DNA of 64,000 bases, taken from assembly GCA_965223235.1 (NCBI GenBank), contig CBDCVV010000019.1, forward strand, positions 310,001 through 374,000. Direction: 5' to 3'. The position numbers and the translations under genes were made by a program. This stretch comes from UBA2589 sp965223235 (GTDB taxonomy: Bacteria; Gemmatimonadota; Gemmatimonadetes; Longimicrobiales; Gaopeijiaceae). The notes under the pieces are model-generated. The model had not been told where the DNA came from and ran no database searches. It worked only from the letters and a program-made list of their open reading frames with translations. This document shows, one piece after another, positions 16,640-25,649 of the stretch. How positions within the stretch are numbered: position 1 is the stretch's first letter; every line of letters begins with the position of its first letter.

Positions 16640-17171
16640 CTTCGACAGAGATCCATCGAGGCGGATGGTCGATCTCATCCAGGAAGTGGAGCATATCCGC
16701 CGCCTGGATGGTGGTCGTCATCGTATTGACGAGGGGGTGAAAGTTCCAGACGTCGTACTCCTTGAGCCCCACGTCGAGCGCGAGAGACACCTTCCGCTCG
16801 TGATCGTTGAGAAGAGCAAAGGGGGTTACGGACCCGGGCCTCACGCCCAGTCGCTCGGTCATTCGGCGTTCACTTGCGAAGGACAGCCTCTTCAGACCGA
16901 GTCGAGCCGCGACCGCGTGCAGATCGACGGTCCGGTGCTCGAGCGTGACGACCAGCCACATGATTCCTTTCTTGTCACGCACGAAGAGGTTCTTCACGTG
17001 CGCCCCCACGAGCGGATCTCGATAGCGCTTCGCCTCTTCGACGGTGAAGACGGGCCGGTGTGAGACCGTCTCGACGGACAGTCCGAGTGATTCCAAACGG
17101 GCGAGCAGTTGCTCCGGAGTCGCAGGCTCACTCCCACCCGCAAGCAAGCGCGGGGGCGAGTCTTCACTCAT
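16635..17171 (-). CDS. Prolyl-tRNA editing-domain protein (ProX/YbaK family)
   Basis: A 178-residue free-standing tRNA-editing domain of the YbaK/ProX superfamily, which removes misacylated amino acid (Ala or Cys) from tRNA-Pro. Family features are the HRPVFTVEEAKRYR segment near the start, HVKNLFVRDKKGIMWLVV with the conserved lysine, the GLKRLSFASERRMTERLGVRPGSVTPFALLND stretch seen in pieces, and the strand-rich end. The length is typical of ProX/PrdX. Its start overlaps the stop of the esterase gene by four bases, so both are one operon. No aminoacyl-tRNA synthetase is nearby. Confidence 0.85.
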   Translation of the reverse strand: MSEDSPPRLLAGGSEPATPEQLLARLESLGLSVETVSHRPVFTVEEAKRYRDPLVGAHVKNLFVRDKKGIMWLVVTLEHRTVDLHAVAARLGLKRLSFASERRMTERLGVRPGSVTPFALLNDHERKVSLALDVGLKEYDVWNFHPLVNTMTTTIQAADMLHFLDEIDHPPRWISVEG

Positions 17172-18154
17172 GGCACTCTCCTATCCGCGAGGCCGGACTC
17201 GACGAGGAAGTCGACGATGATCGCCCGCACATCGTCCGTGGTCGACGGAGACATGATCTCCCCGGCGAGGAGATGGTGGCTTGCATCATCGGGGTGAATG
17301 TCGGTGCGCAGCGTCACCTCCGCCGACGTCATTCGGGCCACGGCTTCCTCGGTAGCCACGGGGTCGACCACGGTGTCATCCGGAGATTGAAGGACGAGGA
17401 CCGGCATCGCGATCGCCGTCAGGTCGGAGTCGGCCGTCGCTTCCACGAGGCCCATCATCGGCAAGATGGCGCGAGTCGGATAGCACGTCGTCCAGTGGGC
17501 TTCCTGCTGGTCGTTGGCCGCGGTCCAGCACCGCTCCTCTCCCACGGCGAGTTCGGCGATCTGTCGTCCCCAAGGAAGGAGCGCGATCCGCGTCGAGCGG
17601 TTGCGCGGCTGAAAGTTCGGAGACATGAGCACCATGGCGGCGATCCGCCCTTCGGTTTCAGGCCGCGCCGCGGCCCACACGGCGAGCGTGCCTCCGGTCG
17701 AGGTCCCCACCACCACAACTCGCTCGCCAATGCGGGCACCTACGGCGATCGCCTCGGCCACATCATCGAACCAGTCCTCGGTCGTCGCCTCCGCCATCGC
17801 TGCCCCATCCCGACCATGTCCGGTGAGCCGGGTGAAGAACACGTTCGCTCCCAGCTCACGGCCCACTTCCTCGACGAGCGGCTCTACCTCGTGCCGATCC
17901 GCCGAGAATCCGTGCAGATACACGAGTGAGAGGGGTGTTCGACCGCGCACGTCACGGTCGACCCAGAGGACCTCCTTCTCTGCTGTGCGCCGTAGCTGCG
18001 CGACCTGAGCTTCCTCCGTCGCCAACCATGACGCGATGTCTTCGGGTAGCGTCGGCTCCACCCAGCGGGGCTCTACCCGCAGACGAGGACCGGCTGCGAA
18101 GCCAATCCCGGCTACGACGGCAGCGATGACGCCCACGCGCACAAACCGCTTCAC
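17168..18154 (-). CDS. Alpha/beta-hydrolase (lipase/esterase-like)
   Basis: A 328-residue protein with an N-terminal membrane anchor or signal (VGVIAAVVAGIGFAAGP). The alpha/beta-hydrolase fold is shown by VYLHGFSADRHE (oxyanion region), the nucleophile elbow GTSTGG, an acidic residue in LQSPDDTVVDP, and the catalytic His in DDASHHLLAG. It looks like the carboxylesterase/monoacylglycerol-lipase group. It acts in the envelope or periplasm by inference. It is the upstream member of an operon with the ProX gene (ATGA). Confidence 0.8.
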   Translation of the reverse strand: MKRFVRVGVIAAVVAGIGFAAGPRLRVEPRWVEPTLPEDIASWLATEEAQVAQLRRTAEKEVLWVDRDVRGRTPLSLVYLHGFSADRHEVEPLVEEVGRELGANVFFTRLTGHGRDGAAMAEATTEDWFDDVAEAIAVGARIGERVVVVGTSTGGTLAVWAAARPETEGRIAAMVLMSPNFQPRNRSTRIALLPWGRQIAELAVGEERCWTAANDQQEAHWTTCYPTRAILPMMGLVEATADSDLTAIAMPVLVLQSPDDTVVDPVATEEAVARMTSAEVTLRTDIHPDDASHHLLAGEIMSPSTTDDVRAIIVDFLVESGLADRRVP

Positions 18155-18196
18155 GCGCTCGACCCCGCCCGATCTCCCTCGACGTCCCTTATGCCT

Positions 18197-21052
18197 CTAC
18201 TGCCCCCGACCCTCTTCCCCATCGTCGTCCGAAATCCGGCGCCTCGTATTCGTAAGTTCCAGACCCAGTGTCTCGCCTTTTAGAATCGCGGGCACGCCCT
18301 CCTCCATCCACACCGGCGCGGGCGCACCCATCAGGTAGTGATCGAAGAACTGCTGCATCCGAATCGCCCAGTCCTTTCGGTTGTGTTCCTGTCGCAGACC
18401 GTGGGCTTCCCCGTTGTAGTTCAGCATCCAAACCGGTTGCCCGAGCCGACGAAGTGCGACGAAGAGCTCGATCCCCTGATACCACGGAACCGCCCCGTCC
18501 TCATCGTTGTGCATCATCAGGAGCGGCGTGCGGATCTTATCGGCCGTGAAGATCGGTGAGTTCTCGATGTAACGGAGCGGCTTATCCCATAGTGATCCAC
18601 CGATCCGACTCTGGGTTCGTTCATACTGGAACGCTCGGCTCATTCCGCTTTGCCAACGAATGCCCCCATACGCACTAACCATGTTGGAGACAGGCGCGCC
18701 CGCTTCCGCGGCAGCAAACAGATCTGTGCGCGTGATCATGTACGAGATCTGGTAGCCGCCCCACGAGTGACCCTGCACCCCGATCCGCTCGCGATCGACG
18801 AAGCCGTCCTCCACCAACTCCAAGACACCCGGCACTACGGCATCGAGTGCGCTCTCCCCCGGATAACCGATCCGATAAGGGATGTCAGGGACGAAGAGGA
18901 GGTAACCCCGACTCACGTAGAACGACCGATCGATCGACGAGCCCCCTGGGGCCGGAACGAAGTACTGGTGCAGACCATCCGATGAACGCTCGTAGAAGTA
19001 CACCATCATCGGGTACTCGCGGGTCGGATCGAAGTTGTCCGGCTTGTACAGAATGCCTTGCAACTCGATGCCGTCCATCGATGTCCACTCGACGATTTCG
19101 GCCGAACCCCACGAGTACTCGTCTTGCTGAGGGTTCGCGTCCGTCACCCTGCGAGGAGAGTCGATGTCGAGGTCGGTAGCCCAGATATCCGGGAAGTCCC
19201 GGAACGTCGACCGGGTGAACGTCACTACGTCGGCGTCTTCTGCCTTCCGCACCCCCGCGAAGCGAGCGTCGGCCGACACCAGCTCGACCGGCCGTCCATC
19301 TCGATCGAAGCGATCCCGCCAGATCCCGGCACGCTTCGAGTGGATGTCGAAGGAGGAGAGCATGACATTCTCGCCCCACGGCACCACAGCTTCGTCACGG
19401 TCGAGGTCGATGTACCGGAAGCGTTGCCTGTCGGCCCTCCCGGCACCCTCCGTGAGGTTACGGGCAGACTCGCGCCCGGTCGGATCGACCGCCCATATAT
19501 CGAACTCGTCGTACACCAGGAAGTACTCGTCGTCCTCGGTCCATCCTGCGGAGCCGTAGGGGCGCAGCGCGTCGGGGTGATCATCCAGGAGGTCGTGCAC
19601 GGGTACGTCCAGAGAAGCCGTCAAGTTGATCGATTCGCCGGAAGCGACATCGATCGCGAACCAAGCCTTCTCGAAGCCGTCCCAGCGCGTGATGTACCGT
19701 TCTCCGGGGGAGAGGGTACCACCTCCGCGCACCATCTCGGCGACCCTTCGCGACGCGCCGGATGCCATGTCGAAGGTGTAGAGGTCGGAATAGCGTCCGT
19801 CCCACGAGATGAGCTGCCGATACGGCATATTGCTCATCCCGACGGCATAGTCGCCGTCGCCATCGTCCCCCACCGAGACATCGGGGACATCGGGTGTCGC
19901 GAGTTGCAGCACACGGTCGCTGTCGACGTCGAACACCGCGAGGTACGTCCGTTCGAGCTCGCGCGAGCGCTGCACGAGTTGCATCGGCTGGAGGAGCGGG
20001 TCCTTCCAATTCCAGATGTCGACCTGCACCCGCTCGTCTTCCGGCACTTCGCTCTCGACATCTGGCTCGGTGCGGGGAGCCGTCCCGAACATCACACGCC
20101 GTCCGGAATCGGAGAACGAGACGTCACCGTGCTGACTCGGCGCCCATCCTGCCGGAACACCTCGACCCGCGCCACCTGCCGGTGACGCCACCTGCCGCGC
20201 CGACCCTCCGTCGCTCATATAGAGAGCAAAGTCGGGCGCCTCGTCGTCCCGATCGTCCCGATCGCTGAGGAAAGCGGCCGCGCCGCCGTCAGAGACCGCG
20301 AGTTGGGTGTAACGTCCCGCACCGGAAACGACCGCTTCTGCCCCGCCGCCGGACTCTACCCGAAAGACGCCATCTGCCTCCCCGTCCTCACCGGACGCGG
20401 TGTAGTACAACACCGCACCGTCCGCGGAGAAATGATACTCCACCGCATGTTCGAACTCGCGCTCGGAGCCGTTCTGCAAGCCGCGTACGACGAGCGTCTG
20501 ACCGTTGTCCAAGCGAGGAGCTGCGGAGTCTTCATCCATGTCATCCTCGGATGTCGCCTCCTCACTCTCCTGACGTGAATCGTCCTCCGGATCCTTCGCC
20601 ATTAGGTACGCGAGCCACGCACCGTCATCCTCCGGCAGAGTAAACGACTCCACGTTTGCGATGCGCTCCACCGAAAGGTTGCCGAGATCTACGATGGCGA
20701 GGGAGTCGTTCGGGGCGTCGCTCCCCTCTCCTCGCTCACCCTCCGCACCTTCGGCGTCTTCCATCGGCTCGATCTGTGCAATCAGGTAGCGACTATCAGC
20801 TGTAAAGCGGACCGAGGTCCCCCGGGGAATATCTGCGCGCTGTTCCGTGCGGAGCCCCTGAACAACGAGGAGCGCATCCCCGTCACCAGGGACGAGACGG
20901 TACGCGAGCCACTCACCGTTGGTCGAGAGCACGTCGCCCTGGATTCGGTTCCATACGTCGTAGTCGGCGTGGTCTAACGCCCGCCTCTCCTGTCCTGCGA
21001 TCGGCGCTGCGAGGAGTACGAGGGCGATGATGGAGGGAAACGCAGTCTTCAT
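18197..21052 (-). CDS. S9-family prolyl-oligopeptidase-type peptidase
   Basis: A 951-residue exported enzyme (signal IIALVLLAAPIAGQ). The N-terminal two-thirds is a beta-propeller with repeated SxDG-type blades. The last about 260 residues are the alpha/beta-hydrolase domain with nucleophile GHSWGGYQ, an acidic partner in MHNDEDGAVPW and catalytic His in NGEAHGLRQ. It cleaves short peptides, usually after proline or other small residues, in the periplasm. The acidic insert around 150-180 (EDDSRQESEEATSEDDMDED) is low-complexity. It is transcribed alone. Similar to the plus-strand copy at 57152, so the two are probably paralogues. Confidence 0.9.
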   Translation of the reverse strand: MKTAFPSIIALVLLAAPIAGQERRALDHADYDVWNRIQGDVLSTNGEWLAYRLVPGDGDALLVVQGLRTEQRADIPRGTSVRFTADSRYLIAQIEPMEDAEGAEGERGEGSDAPNDSLAIVDLGNLSVERIANVESFTLPEDDGAWLAYLMAKDPEDDSRQESEEATSEDDMDEDSAAPRLDNGQTLVVRGLQNGSEREFEHAVEYHFSADGAVLYYTASGEDGEADGVFRVESGGGAEAVVSGAGRYTQLAVSDGGAAAFLSDRDDRDDEAPDFALYMSDGGSARQVASPAGGAGRGVPAGWAPSQHGDVSFSDSGRRVMFGTAPRTEPDVESEVPEDERVQVDIWNWKDPLLQPMQLVQRSRELERTYLAVFDVDSDRVLQLATPDVPDVSVGDDGDGDYAVGMSNMPYRQLISWDGRYSDLYTFDMASGASRRVAEMVRGGGTLSPGERYITRWDGFEKAWFAIDVASGESINLTASLDVPVHDLLDDHPDALRPYGSAGWTEDDEYFLVYDEFDIWAVDPTGRESARNLTEGAGRADRQRFRYIDLDRDEAVVPWGENVMLSSFDIHSKRAGIWRDRFDRDGRPVELVSADARFAGVRKAEDADVVTFTRSTFRDFPDIWATDLDIDSPRRVTDANPQQDEYSWGSAEIVEWTSMDGIELQGILYKPDNFDPTREYPMMVYFYERSSDGLHQYFVPAPGGSSIDRSFYVSRGYLLFVPDIPYRIGYPGESALDAVVPGVLELVEDGFVDRERIGVQGHSWGGYQISYMITRTDLFAAAEAGAPVSNMVSAYGGIRWQSGMSRAFQYERTQSRIGGSLWDKPLRYIENSPIFTADKIRTPLLMMHNDEDGAVPWYQGIELFVALRRLGQPVWMLNYNGEAHGLRQEHNRKDWAIRMQQFFDHYLMGAPAPVWMEEGVPAILKGETLGLELTNTRRRISDDDGEEGRGQ

Positions 21053-21218
21053 GGGTCGGGTCGGGTCGAGGAAGTGAGAGCGTGAGGGTATTCGGGGGGG
21101 CTACGACCGGCAATCCACAACCGCCCGAGGGGCGGGGCGACCTAGCGAGCCGTCCCCGGGGTACCCACGTTGTTCGAGCTTGCGTTTCGAGCGTTTACCC
21201 GAGAGAGGATCGGACCGG

Positions 21219-23180
21219 ATGCCGGCTTCCCCCAAGCCTACCTCCACTGCGTGGCACATGTTGGCGGTCGCGTGTCTAGCCAGCTCGGCCCTAATGCCGA
21301 GTGCCATCCATGCTCAGCTGGGAGCAGCCGACGGGATGTGGTCCGTCTACGGCGGAGACGCAGGGCACACTCGGTACGCCGCGCTCGATCAGATCGACGC
21401 GACCAACGCGGCTGATCTGGAGATCGCCTGGAGGTGGAGTGGTCGAAACCACGGGCCGAACCCACTCGTGCGCTCTGCTACGACCCCCCTCATGGTGAAC
21501 GGCGTGCTCTACGCGACCGCTGGGATGCGCAGGGGTGTCGTGGCGATGGACGCTGGAACCGGTGAGCTACTCTGGATGTGGCGCATGGAGGAAGGCGAGC
21601 GCCTTGCAGAGGCCCCTCGCCCAAATCCTGGACGTGGCGTGTCGTGGTGGTCGGACGGCGCCGGTGACGATCGGATCCTCGTCGTCACACCCGGCTATCA
21701 CATGGTCGCGCTCGACGCGAAAACTGGACGACCCGTACCATCGTTTGGGGTCGACGGGACCGTCGATCTCAACGAGGGCCACCGGACACGAGAGGGAATT
21801 CCCCTGGTCGGCACCATCGGGGCGAGCTCGCCCCCGACCGTGGTCGGAGATGTGATCGTCGTGGGCTCCGCTCACCACGTCGGGCTCCGGCCTCCGTCGA
21901 GGGTGAACACCCCGGGTGACGTGCGTGGCTTCGACGCACGCACGGGTGAAGAGATCTGGACCTTCAAGACGATTCCGGAGCCCGGAGAAGTCGGAAATGA
22001 GAGTTGGGAGGACGACTCTTGGGAGTACACGGGCAATGCCGCCGTCTGGGCCCCCATCTCCTTCGACGCGGAGACCGGATATGTGTATCTCCCGACAGAG
22101 GCCGCGACGGGGGACTACTACGGAGGGCATCGCCCCGGGAACAACCTCTTTTCGACGTCGTTGGTCTGTCTCGACTCGAAGACCGGCGAACGTGTCTGGC
22201 ACTTCCAGATCATCCATCACGACATCTGGGACTGGGACAACCCGACCTTCCCGATTCTCGCCGACCTCGAGATCGACGGCGAGCCCCGAAAGATTGTCGC
22301 GCAGATCACGAAACAGGGCTTCACGTACGTTTTCGATCGGCTCACGGGCGATCCGATTTGGCCGATCGTCGAGACCCCGGTCCCTCAGACTGATGTGCCC
22401 GGCGAGTGGACTTCGCCCACCCAGCCGATTCCCTCGAAGCCGCCGCCCTTTGACCGCCAAGGGTTCAGCGAAGACGACCTCATCGACTTCACGCCGGAGA
22501 TCAAGGCGCAGGCGTTGGAGGCCGTCGCCGGGTATCGCATGGGTCCGATCTTCACCCCGCCATCGCTGCGCGACGCGCCCGATGGTACGAGTGGGACACT
22601 ATCCCTGCCGAGCACGATCGGCGGAGCCAATTGGGAAGGAGGGGCTCTCGATCCCGAGACCGGCTACTTGTACGTCGGTTCACAAACCAATGCGTCGGTT
22701 CTCCAGCTGATCCCTGGCGGCGATCAGTCCGATATGGACTACATCTTCGGCTTCGCTCGGGCCTCGATCGCACGCGGCGTGCCCATCGTGAAACCACCGT
22801 GGGGCAGAATCACCGCGCTCGATCTCTCCACCGGTGATCTCGCATGGACCGTGCCGAACGGCGACACCCCGGATTACGTCGCGGAGCGACTCGACATCGA
22901 TCCGGAGATCATCCCGCGGACCGGCAAGGTGTCGCGAGCCGGCGTCCTCGTGACCAAGACACTCCTCTTTGCCGGCGAGGGCGCCTCGGGCGCGGCGATG
23001 TTCCGAGCGCTCGACAAAGCGACTGGGGAGACGGTCGCAGAGATCGAATTGCCGAACGCTCAGGTCGGCCTTCCGATGACGTACATGCATGAGGGACGGC
23101 AATTCATCGTGATCTCCGTCGGCGGTGGCGGCCAGCCCGCGGAGCTGATCGCCCTCGCCTTGCCGACGGATCAAGAGTGA
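21219..23180 (+). CDS. PQQ-dependent dehydrogenase
   Basis: A 653-residue quinoprotein with a signal peptide (MLAVACLASSALMPSAIHAQ). The eight-bladed propeller shows typical pieces: YGGDAGHTRYAALDQI, ATAGMRRGVVAMDAGTGELLW, the FQIIHHDIWDWDNP cofactor-loop motif, and ITKQGFTYVFDRLTGDPIW. It oxidises an alcohol or sugar in the periplasm with pyrroloquinoline quinone. No fused cytochrome c domain is present, so electrons go to a separate acceptor. I take ATG 21219 (GAGAGG upstream) rather than the longer ATG at 21180. PQQ-synthesis genes are not in the window. Confidence 0.9.
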   Translation: MPASPKPTSTAWHMLAVACLASSALMPSAIHAQLGAADGMWSVYGGDAGHTRYAALDQIDATNAADLEIAWRWSGRNHGPNPLVRSATTPLMVNGVLYATAGMRRGVVAMDAGTGELLWMWRMEEGERLAEAPRPNPGRGVSWWSDGAGDDRILVVTPGYHMVALDAKTGRPVPSFGVDGTVDLNEGHRTREGIPLVGTIGASSPPTVVGDVIVVGSAHHVGLRPPSRVNTPGDVRGFDARTGEEIWTFKTIPEPGEVGNESWEDDSWEYTGNAAVWAPISFDAETGYVYLPTEAATGDYYGGHRPGNNLFSTSLVCLDSKTGERVWHFQIIHHDIWDWDNPTFPILADLEIDGEPRKIVAQITKQGFTYVFDRLTGDPIWPIVETPVPQTDVPGEWTSPTQPIPSKPPPFDRQGFSEDDLIDFTPEIKAQALEAVAGYRMGPIFTPPSLRDAPDGTSGTLSLPSTIGGANWEGGALDPETGYLYVGSQTNASVLQLIPGGDQSDMDYIFGFARASIARGVPIVKPPWGRITALDLSTGDLAWTVPNGDTPDYVAERLDIDPEIIPRTGKVSRAGVLVTKTLLFAGEGASGAAMFRALDKATGETVAEIELPNAQVGLPMTYMHEGRQFIVISVGGGGQPAELIALALPTDQE

Positions 23181-23286
23181 ATCCCATGAGGTGTCGGGCT
23201 CAACCTCGGGCGCTGGCGAGCCGATACCTAGGGTACGAGGTTGTAGCCGAGCGTCCCCCCCGAGGTGGAGTTTCCGGAGCGTGCCT

Positions 23287-23751
23287 GTGACAGGTATCGA
23301 CCAAGTACAGAGCCATCCGGCTTTGACCGACGTACAGACGGGACTCGCGAACTCTCTGCACTTCGACCTCGTCTACAACTACCTCTTCGAAGCCGGGAAT
23401 CGCGGCCTTCCGTTCACGGTCATGCTCGTGACCGCAGGAGCCGAAGGGTCGCACATCGAGGTCATCCGAGACCTCGGCCAGCGTATCGCCGCTACCACCC
23501 GGAGGTCGGACCTCGTGTGCCACATGGGGAACGGACGGTATGTCGTTCTTCTCATGGGGACGAATCTGCAAGGTGGGCGCATAGCGGCAGACCGAATCGA
23601 GGTCGCCCTCGAAGGGAAAGCTCCCGGAAGCGTGTCGTTCGGGTTGGTTGCGTACTCCGACTCGTACGAAAGCGCTCAGACTCTGCTCAGGGCCGCTGAC
23701 ACGGCGCTCCTCGCGGCGGAAGCGACCGGCGGCGGAGTCGAGTTCGCCTGA
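23287..23751 (+). CDS. Degenerate GGDEF-domain protein
   Basis: A 154-residue single-domain protein that follows the GGDEF fold: HPALTDVQTGLANSLHFDLVYNYLFE at the start, IRDLGQRIAATTRRSDLVCHMG before the signature loop, and VSFGLVAYSDSYESAQTLLRAADTALLAAE at the end. The signature position reads GNGRYVV instead of GG(D/E)EF, so cyclic-di-GMP synthesis is unlikely and a binding or regulatory role is more plausible. GTG 23287 is chosen because GGAG lies seven bases upstream; GTG 23281 is close behind. It follows the PQQ dehydrogenase by about 100 bases. Confidence 0.7.
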   Translation: MTGIDQVQSHPALTDVQTGLANSLHFDLVYNYLFEAGNRGLPFTVMLVTAGAEGSHIEVIRDLGQRIAATTRRSDLVCHMGNGRYVVLLMGTNLQGGRIAADRIEVALEGKAPGSVSFGLVAYSDSYESAQTLLRAADTALLAAEATGGGVEFA

Positions 23752-23867
23752 TCGGTACGGCGTGGACTAGCTCCTGATCAACGACTTCGAGTAACTGACC
23801 CTGTATTGGCCCGTCAGCAGACGGGATGATGCCCCTGGGAACCATTCGGGTCGCTATGAATTGAGTT

Positions 23868-23883
23868 TGTACCGAACGGTACA
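23868..23883. promoter_or_regulatory. TetR-type operator upstream of the AhpD-like gene
   Basis: TGTACCGAACGGTACA has perfect 7-bp arms around a central AA, the form bound by many TetR repressors. It lies 54 bases before the AhpD-like start, and a TetR gene is next downstream. TTGAGT just ahead (23861-23866) may be a -35 box. Confidence 0.7.
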
Positions 23884-23936
23884 TAAGCCTGTGCTGAGAT
23901 CGGCCACTTTCAACTAGTCCATGGAGAACAACTCCC

Positions 23937-24515
23937 ATGCTGCACTTCCAGCTCGTCAACGCTGAAACCGCCCCCGAGGCCTCAGTGGAAACCATCAAGG
24001 CGGTGAATGCCGCCTACGGGTTCCTTCCCAACCTGATCGGCACGCTCGGTAACTCGCCCGCGGCGGTAAAGGCGTACGCGTCGGTCTCAGCCGCATTCGA
24101 GGGGTCTTCTCTGAGCCCCGTCGAACAGCAGGTCGTCCTACTTACTACGAGTGTCGAAAACCAGTGTCATTACTGCGTTGCTGCGCACACGGCCGTAGCC
24201 AAGATGGTGGGTGCGCCTGACGAGGTCGCCGCTGCCTTGCGTGCTGGTGAAACTCTAGCGGATTCTCGCCTCGAGGCTTTGCGTGCCCTCACCCTTTCCG
24301 TCGTTCGCAACCGGGGTTGGGTCTCGGAGACGGAGATCGCCGACTTCCTTGCTGCTGGCTTCGCCAAGGAGCAGGTATTGGACGTGGTGACCGGGGTGAC
24401 GCAAAAGACACTCAGCAACTACGCGAACCACCTCGCCGATACGCCCCTCGACGAGAACTTCGCGCCCTTCGCCTGGACTCCCCCCGAGGAGCGCGTTCCG
24501 GTCAGCGCTTCCTGA
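23937..24515 (+). CDS. AhpD-like peroxidase-related protein (carboxymuconolactone decarboxylase family)
   Basis: A 192-residue protein with the AhpD/CMD core: LSPVEQQVVLLTTSVENQCHYCVAAHTAVA, with the CHYC redox pair and the following His. A helical tail FLAAGFAKEQVLDVVTGVTQKTLSNYANH follows. Such proteins reduce peroxides or act as thiol-disulfide enzymes. It is preceded by a TetR-type operator and followed by a TetR gene, which suggests induction by an electrophile or oxidant, though the inducer is not known. Some proteins in this family use selenocysteine, but this one has both cysteines. Confidence 0.85.
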   Translation: MLHFQLVNAETAPEASVETIKAVNAAYGFLPNLIGTLGNSPAAVKAYASVSAAFEGSSLSPVEQQVVLLTTSVENQCHYCVAAHTAVAKMVGAPDEVAAALRAGETLADSRLEALRALTLSVVRNRGWVSETEIADFLAAGFAKEQVLDVVTGVTQKTLSNYANHLADTPLDENFAPFAWTPPEERVPVSAS

Positions 24516-24537
24516 CCCCTTCTTCAAGCTACGCAAC

Positions 24538-24571
24538 GCAGGTGGGGGGAGGGGTGCCTTCTCCCACCTGC
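24538..24571 (+). terminator. Strong hairpin between AhpD-like and TetR genes, possible attenuator
   Basis: Bases 24538-24552 pair with 24557-24571 across a 4-base loop, with two G-U pairs if the stem is fully extended; the core GCAGGTGGG/CCCACCTGC is perfect. No T-tract follows, so it is not a classical intrinsic terminator. It lies 15 bases before the TetR start and could limit readthrough or protect the upstream message. Confidence 0.55.
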
Positions 24572-24586
24572 GGCGGATTCTCGATC

Positions 24587-25192
24587 ATGGATGAATCACT
24601 GACCGCGAAGGGACGCGACGCTCGTGCCCGCATCGTCGAGGCAGCCGCGCATTTGATGCATCTTCGAGGCATGAGCGATACCAGCCTGGGGCATATCCTC
24701 GAGCTCGCTGACGCCGGCAAGGGTCAGCTCTATCACTACTTCGAAAACCGGGGCGCTCTGGAGACTGCCGTCCTCGAGTACCATATAGCGCGCCAGCCCG
24801 AAGCGGCGTCGCCGGGCAATCTACTGAGCACCTGGGAAGACCTAGAGAGATGGTTCGAAGCGGTCTATCGCACGTTTGAGATGGCCGATTTTCGCGGAGG
24901 ATGTCCGCTCGGATCCATGGCTGCCGAGGTTGCGGATCGGAACCCCGACCTCAGGTCGAAACTGGACGCCGCCTTCGCAGTGAAGCGTGACCATTTGGCC
25001 CGCGGCTTCGACGAACTGAAAGCCGCTGGAGTGCTACGCCCGAAAGTGAATCCGGAAAGCTTGGCGGAGTTCGTTGTGGCGACGATCCAAGGAGGCCTCA
25101 TGCTGGCTCGTGTGCGCCAGAACGGGCAGCCGCTGCGTCGGACCATGAAGCACGCCCTCGATCATTGTCGGAGTTTTCGAACCGACCCCTAA
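24587..25192 (+). CDS. TetR/AcrR-family regulator
   Basis: A 201-residue regulator with a TetR helix-turn-helix near the start: ARIVEAAAHLMHLRGMSDTSLGHILELADAGKGQLYHYFENRGAL. A C-terminal ligand domain of the kind seen in NemR/AcrR-like proteins follows (RGGCPLGSMAAEVADRNPDLR, a motif with a conserved cysteine). That cysteine could sense electrophiles, as it does in some relatives; this is inference. I begin at ATG 24587; the much longer open frame upstream reads through the AhpD-like gene in another phase. It probably controls the palindrome at 23868. Confidence 0.85.
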   Translation: MDESLTAKGRDARARIVEAAAHLMHLRGMSDTSLGHILELADAGKGQLYHYFENRGALETAVLEYHIARQPEAASPGNLLSTWEDLERWFEAVYRTFEMADFRGGCPLGSMAAEVADRNPDLRSKLDAAFAVKRDHLARGFDELKAAGVLRPKVNPESLAEFVVATIQGGLMLARVRQNGQPLRRTMKHALDHCRSFRTDP

Positions 25193-25273
25193 GGGTCCGG
25201 GCTCACTCCAGAGCGTGCTCCCGGCCACCCCGACCGAGCAGATCGTATCTCGGAGGTGTTCGCGCCCCGGGTC

Positions 25274-25627
25274 CTAGCAGTCGACCAGACTGATCTCGTC
25301 GGGTTCGTTCGGCACCACGCACAAGAACTCGAAGCCGTCACTCCCCGCCTCGTACGTGTGCGGCACTCCGCCCGGGATGTAGACCACATCCCCCGCCTTG
25401 ACCTCGTGCACGTCGTCACCGATCTGCACACGGGCGCTGCCTCGAAGCACGTACTGCTCGTGTTCTACGCGATTGGTGTGCATGGGCATGCCGCCCCCCG
25501 CTTCCATGATGAAACGGCGCATGGCGAAATTCGGCCCCTGGTCTGGACCGATGAGTACCTGGATCTTGGTGTCTTGCCCTGCGGCGACTTCCTGAGCCTC
25601 GAAGTCGTTCACGTGCCGTACCGACAT
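25274..25627 (-). CDS. Cupin-domain protein
   Basis: A 117-residue single-domain cupin. Motif 1 is GMPMHTNRVEHEQYVLRGSARVQIG and motif 2 is VKAGDVVYIPGGVPHTYEAG, so a metal site with His/Glu ligands is present. ATG 25627 has GGAGG seven bases ahead. The frame runs far upstream but the rest overlaps the divergent phosphodiesterase gene and is not coding. Its start and the start of the divergent gene are within about 25 bases. Role unknown: small-molecule binding or dioxygenase-like activity is possible. Confidence 0.85.
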   Translation of the reverse strand: MSVRHVNDFEAQEVAAGQDTKIQVLIGPDQGPNFAMRRFIMEAGGGMPMHTNRVEHEQYVLRGSARVQIGDDVHEVKAGDVVYIPGGVPHTYEAGSDGFEFLCVVPNEPDEISLVDC

Positions 25628-25649
25628 GCGGCCTCCAAGTGTCAAACCA

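Noticed and set aside
24317..25192. Long frame covering the end of AhpD-like and all of TetR
   Set aside because: The first 90 codons overlap AhpD-like in another phase and have no family likeness. The TetR start is at 24587.
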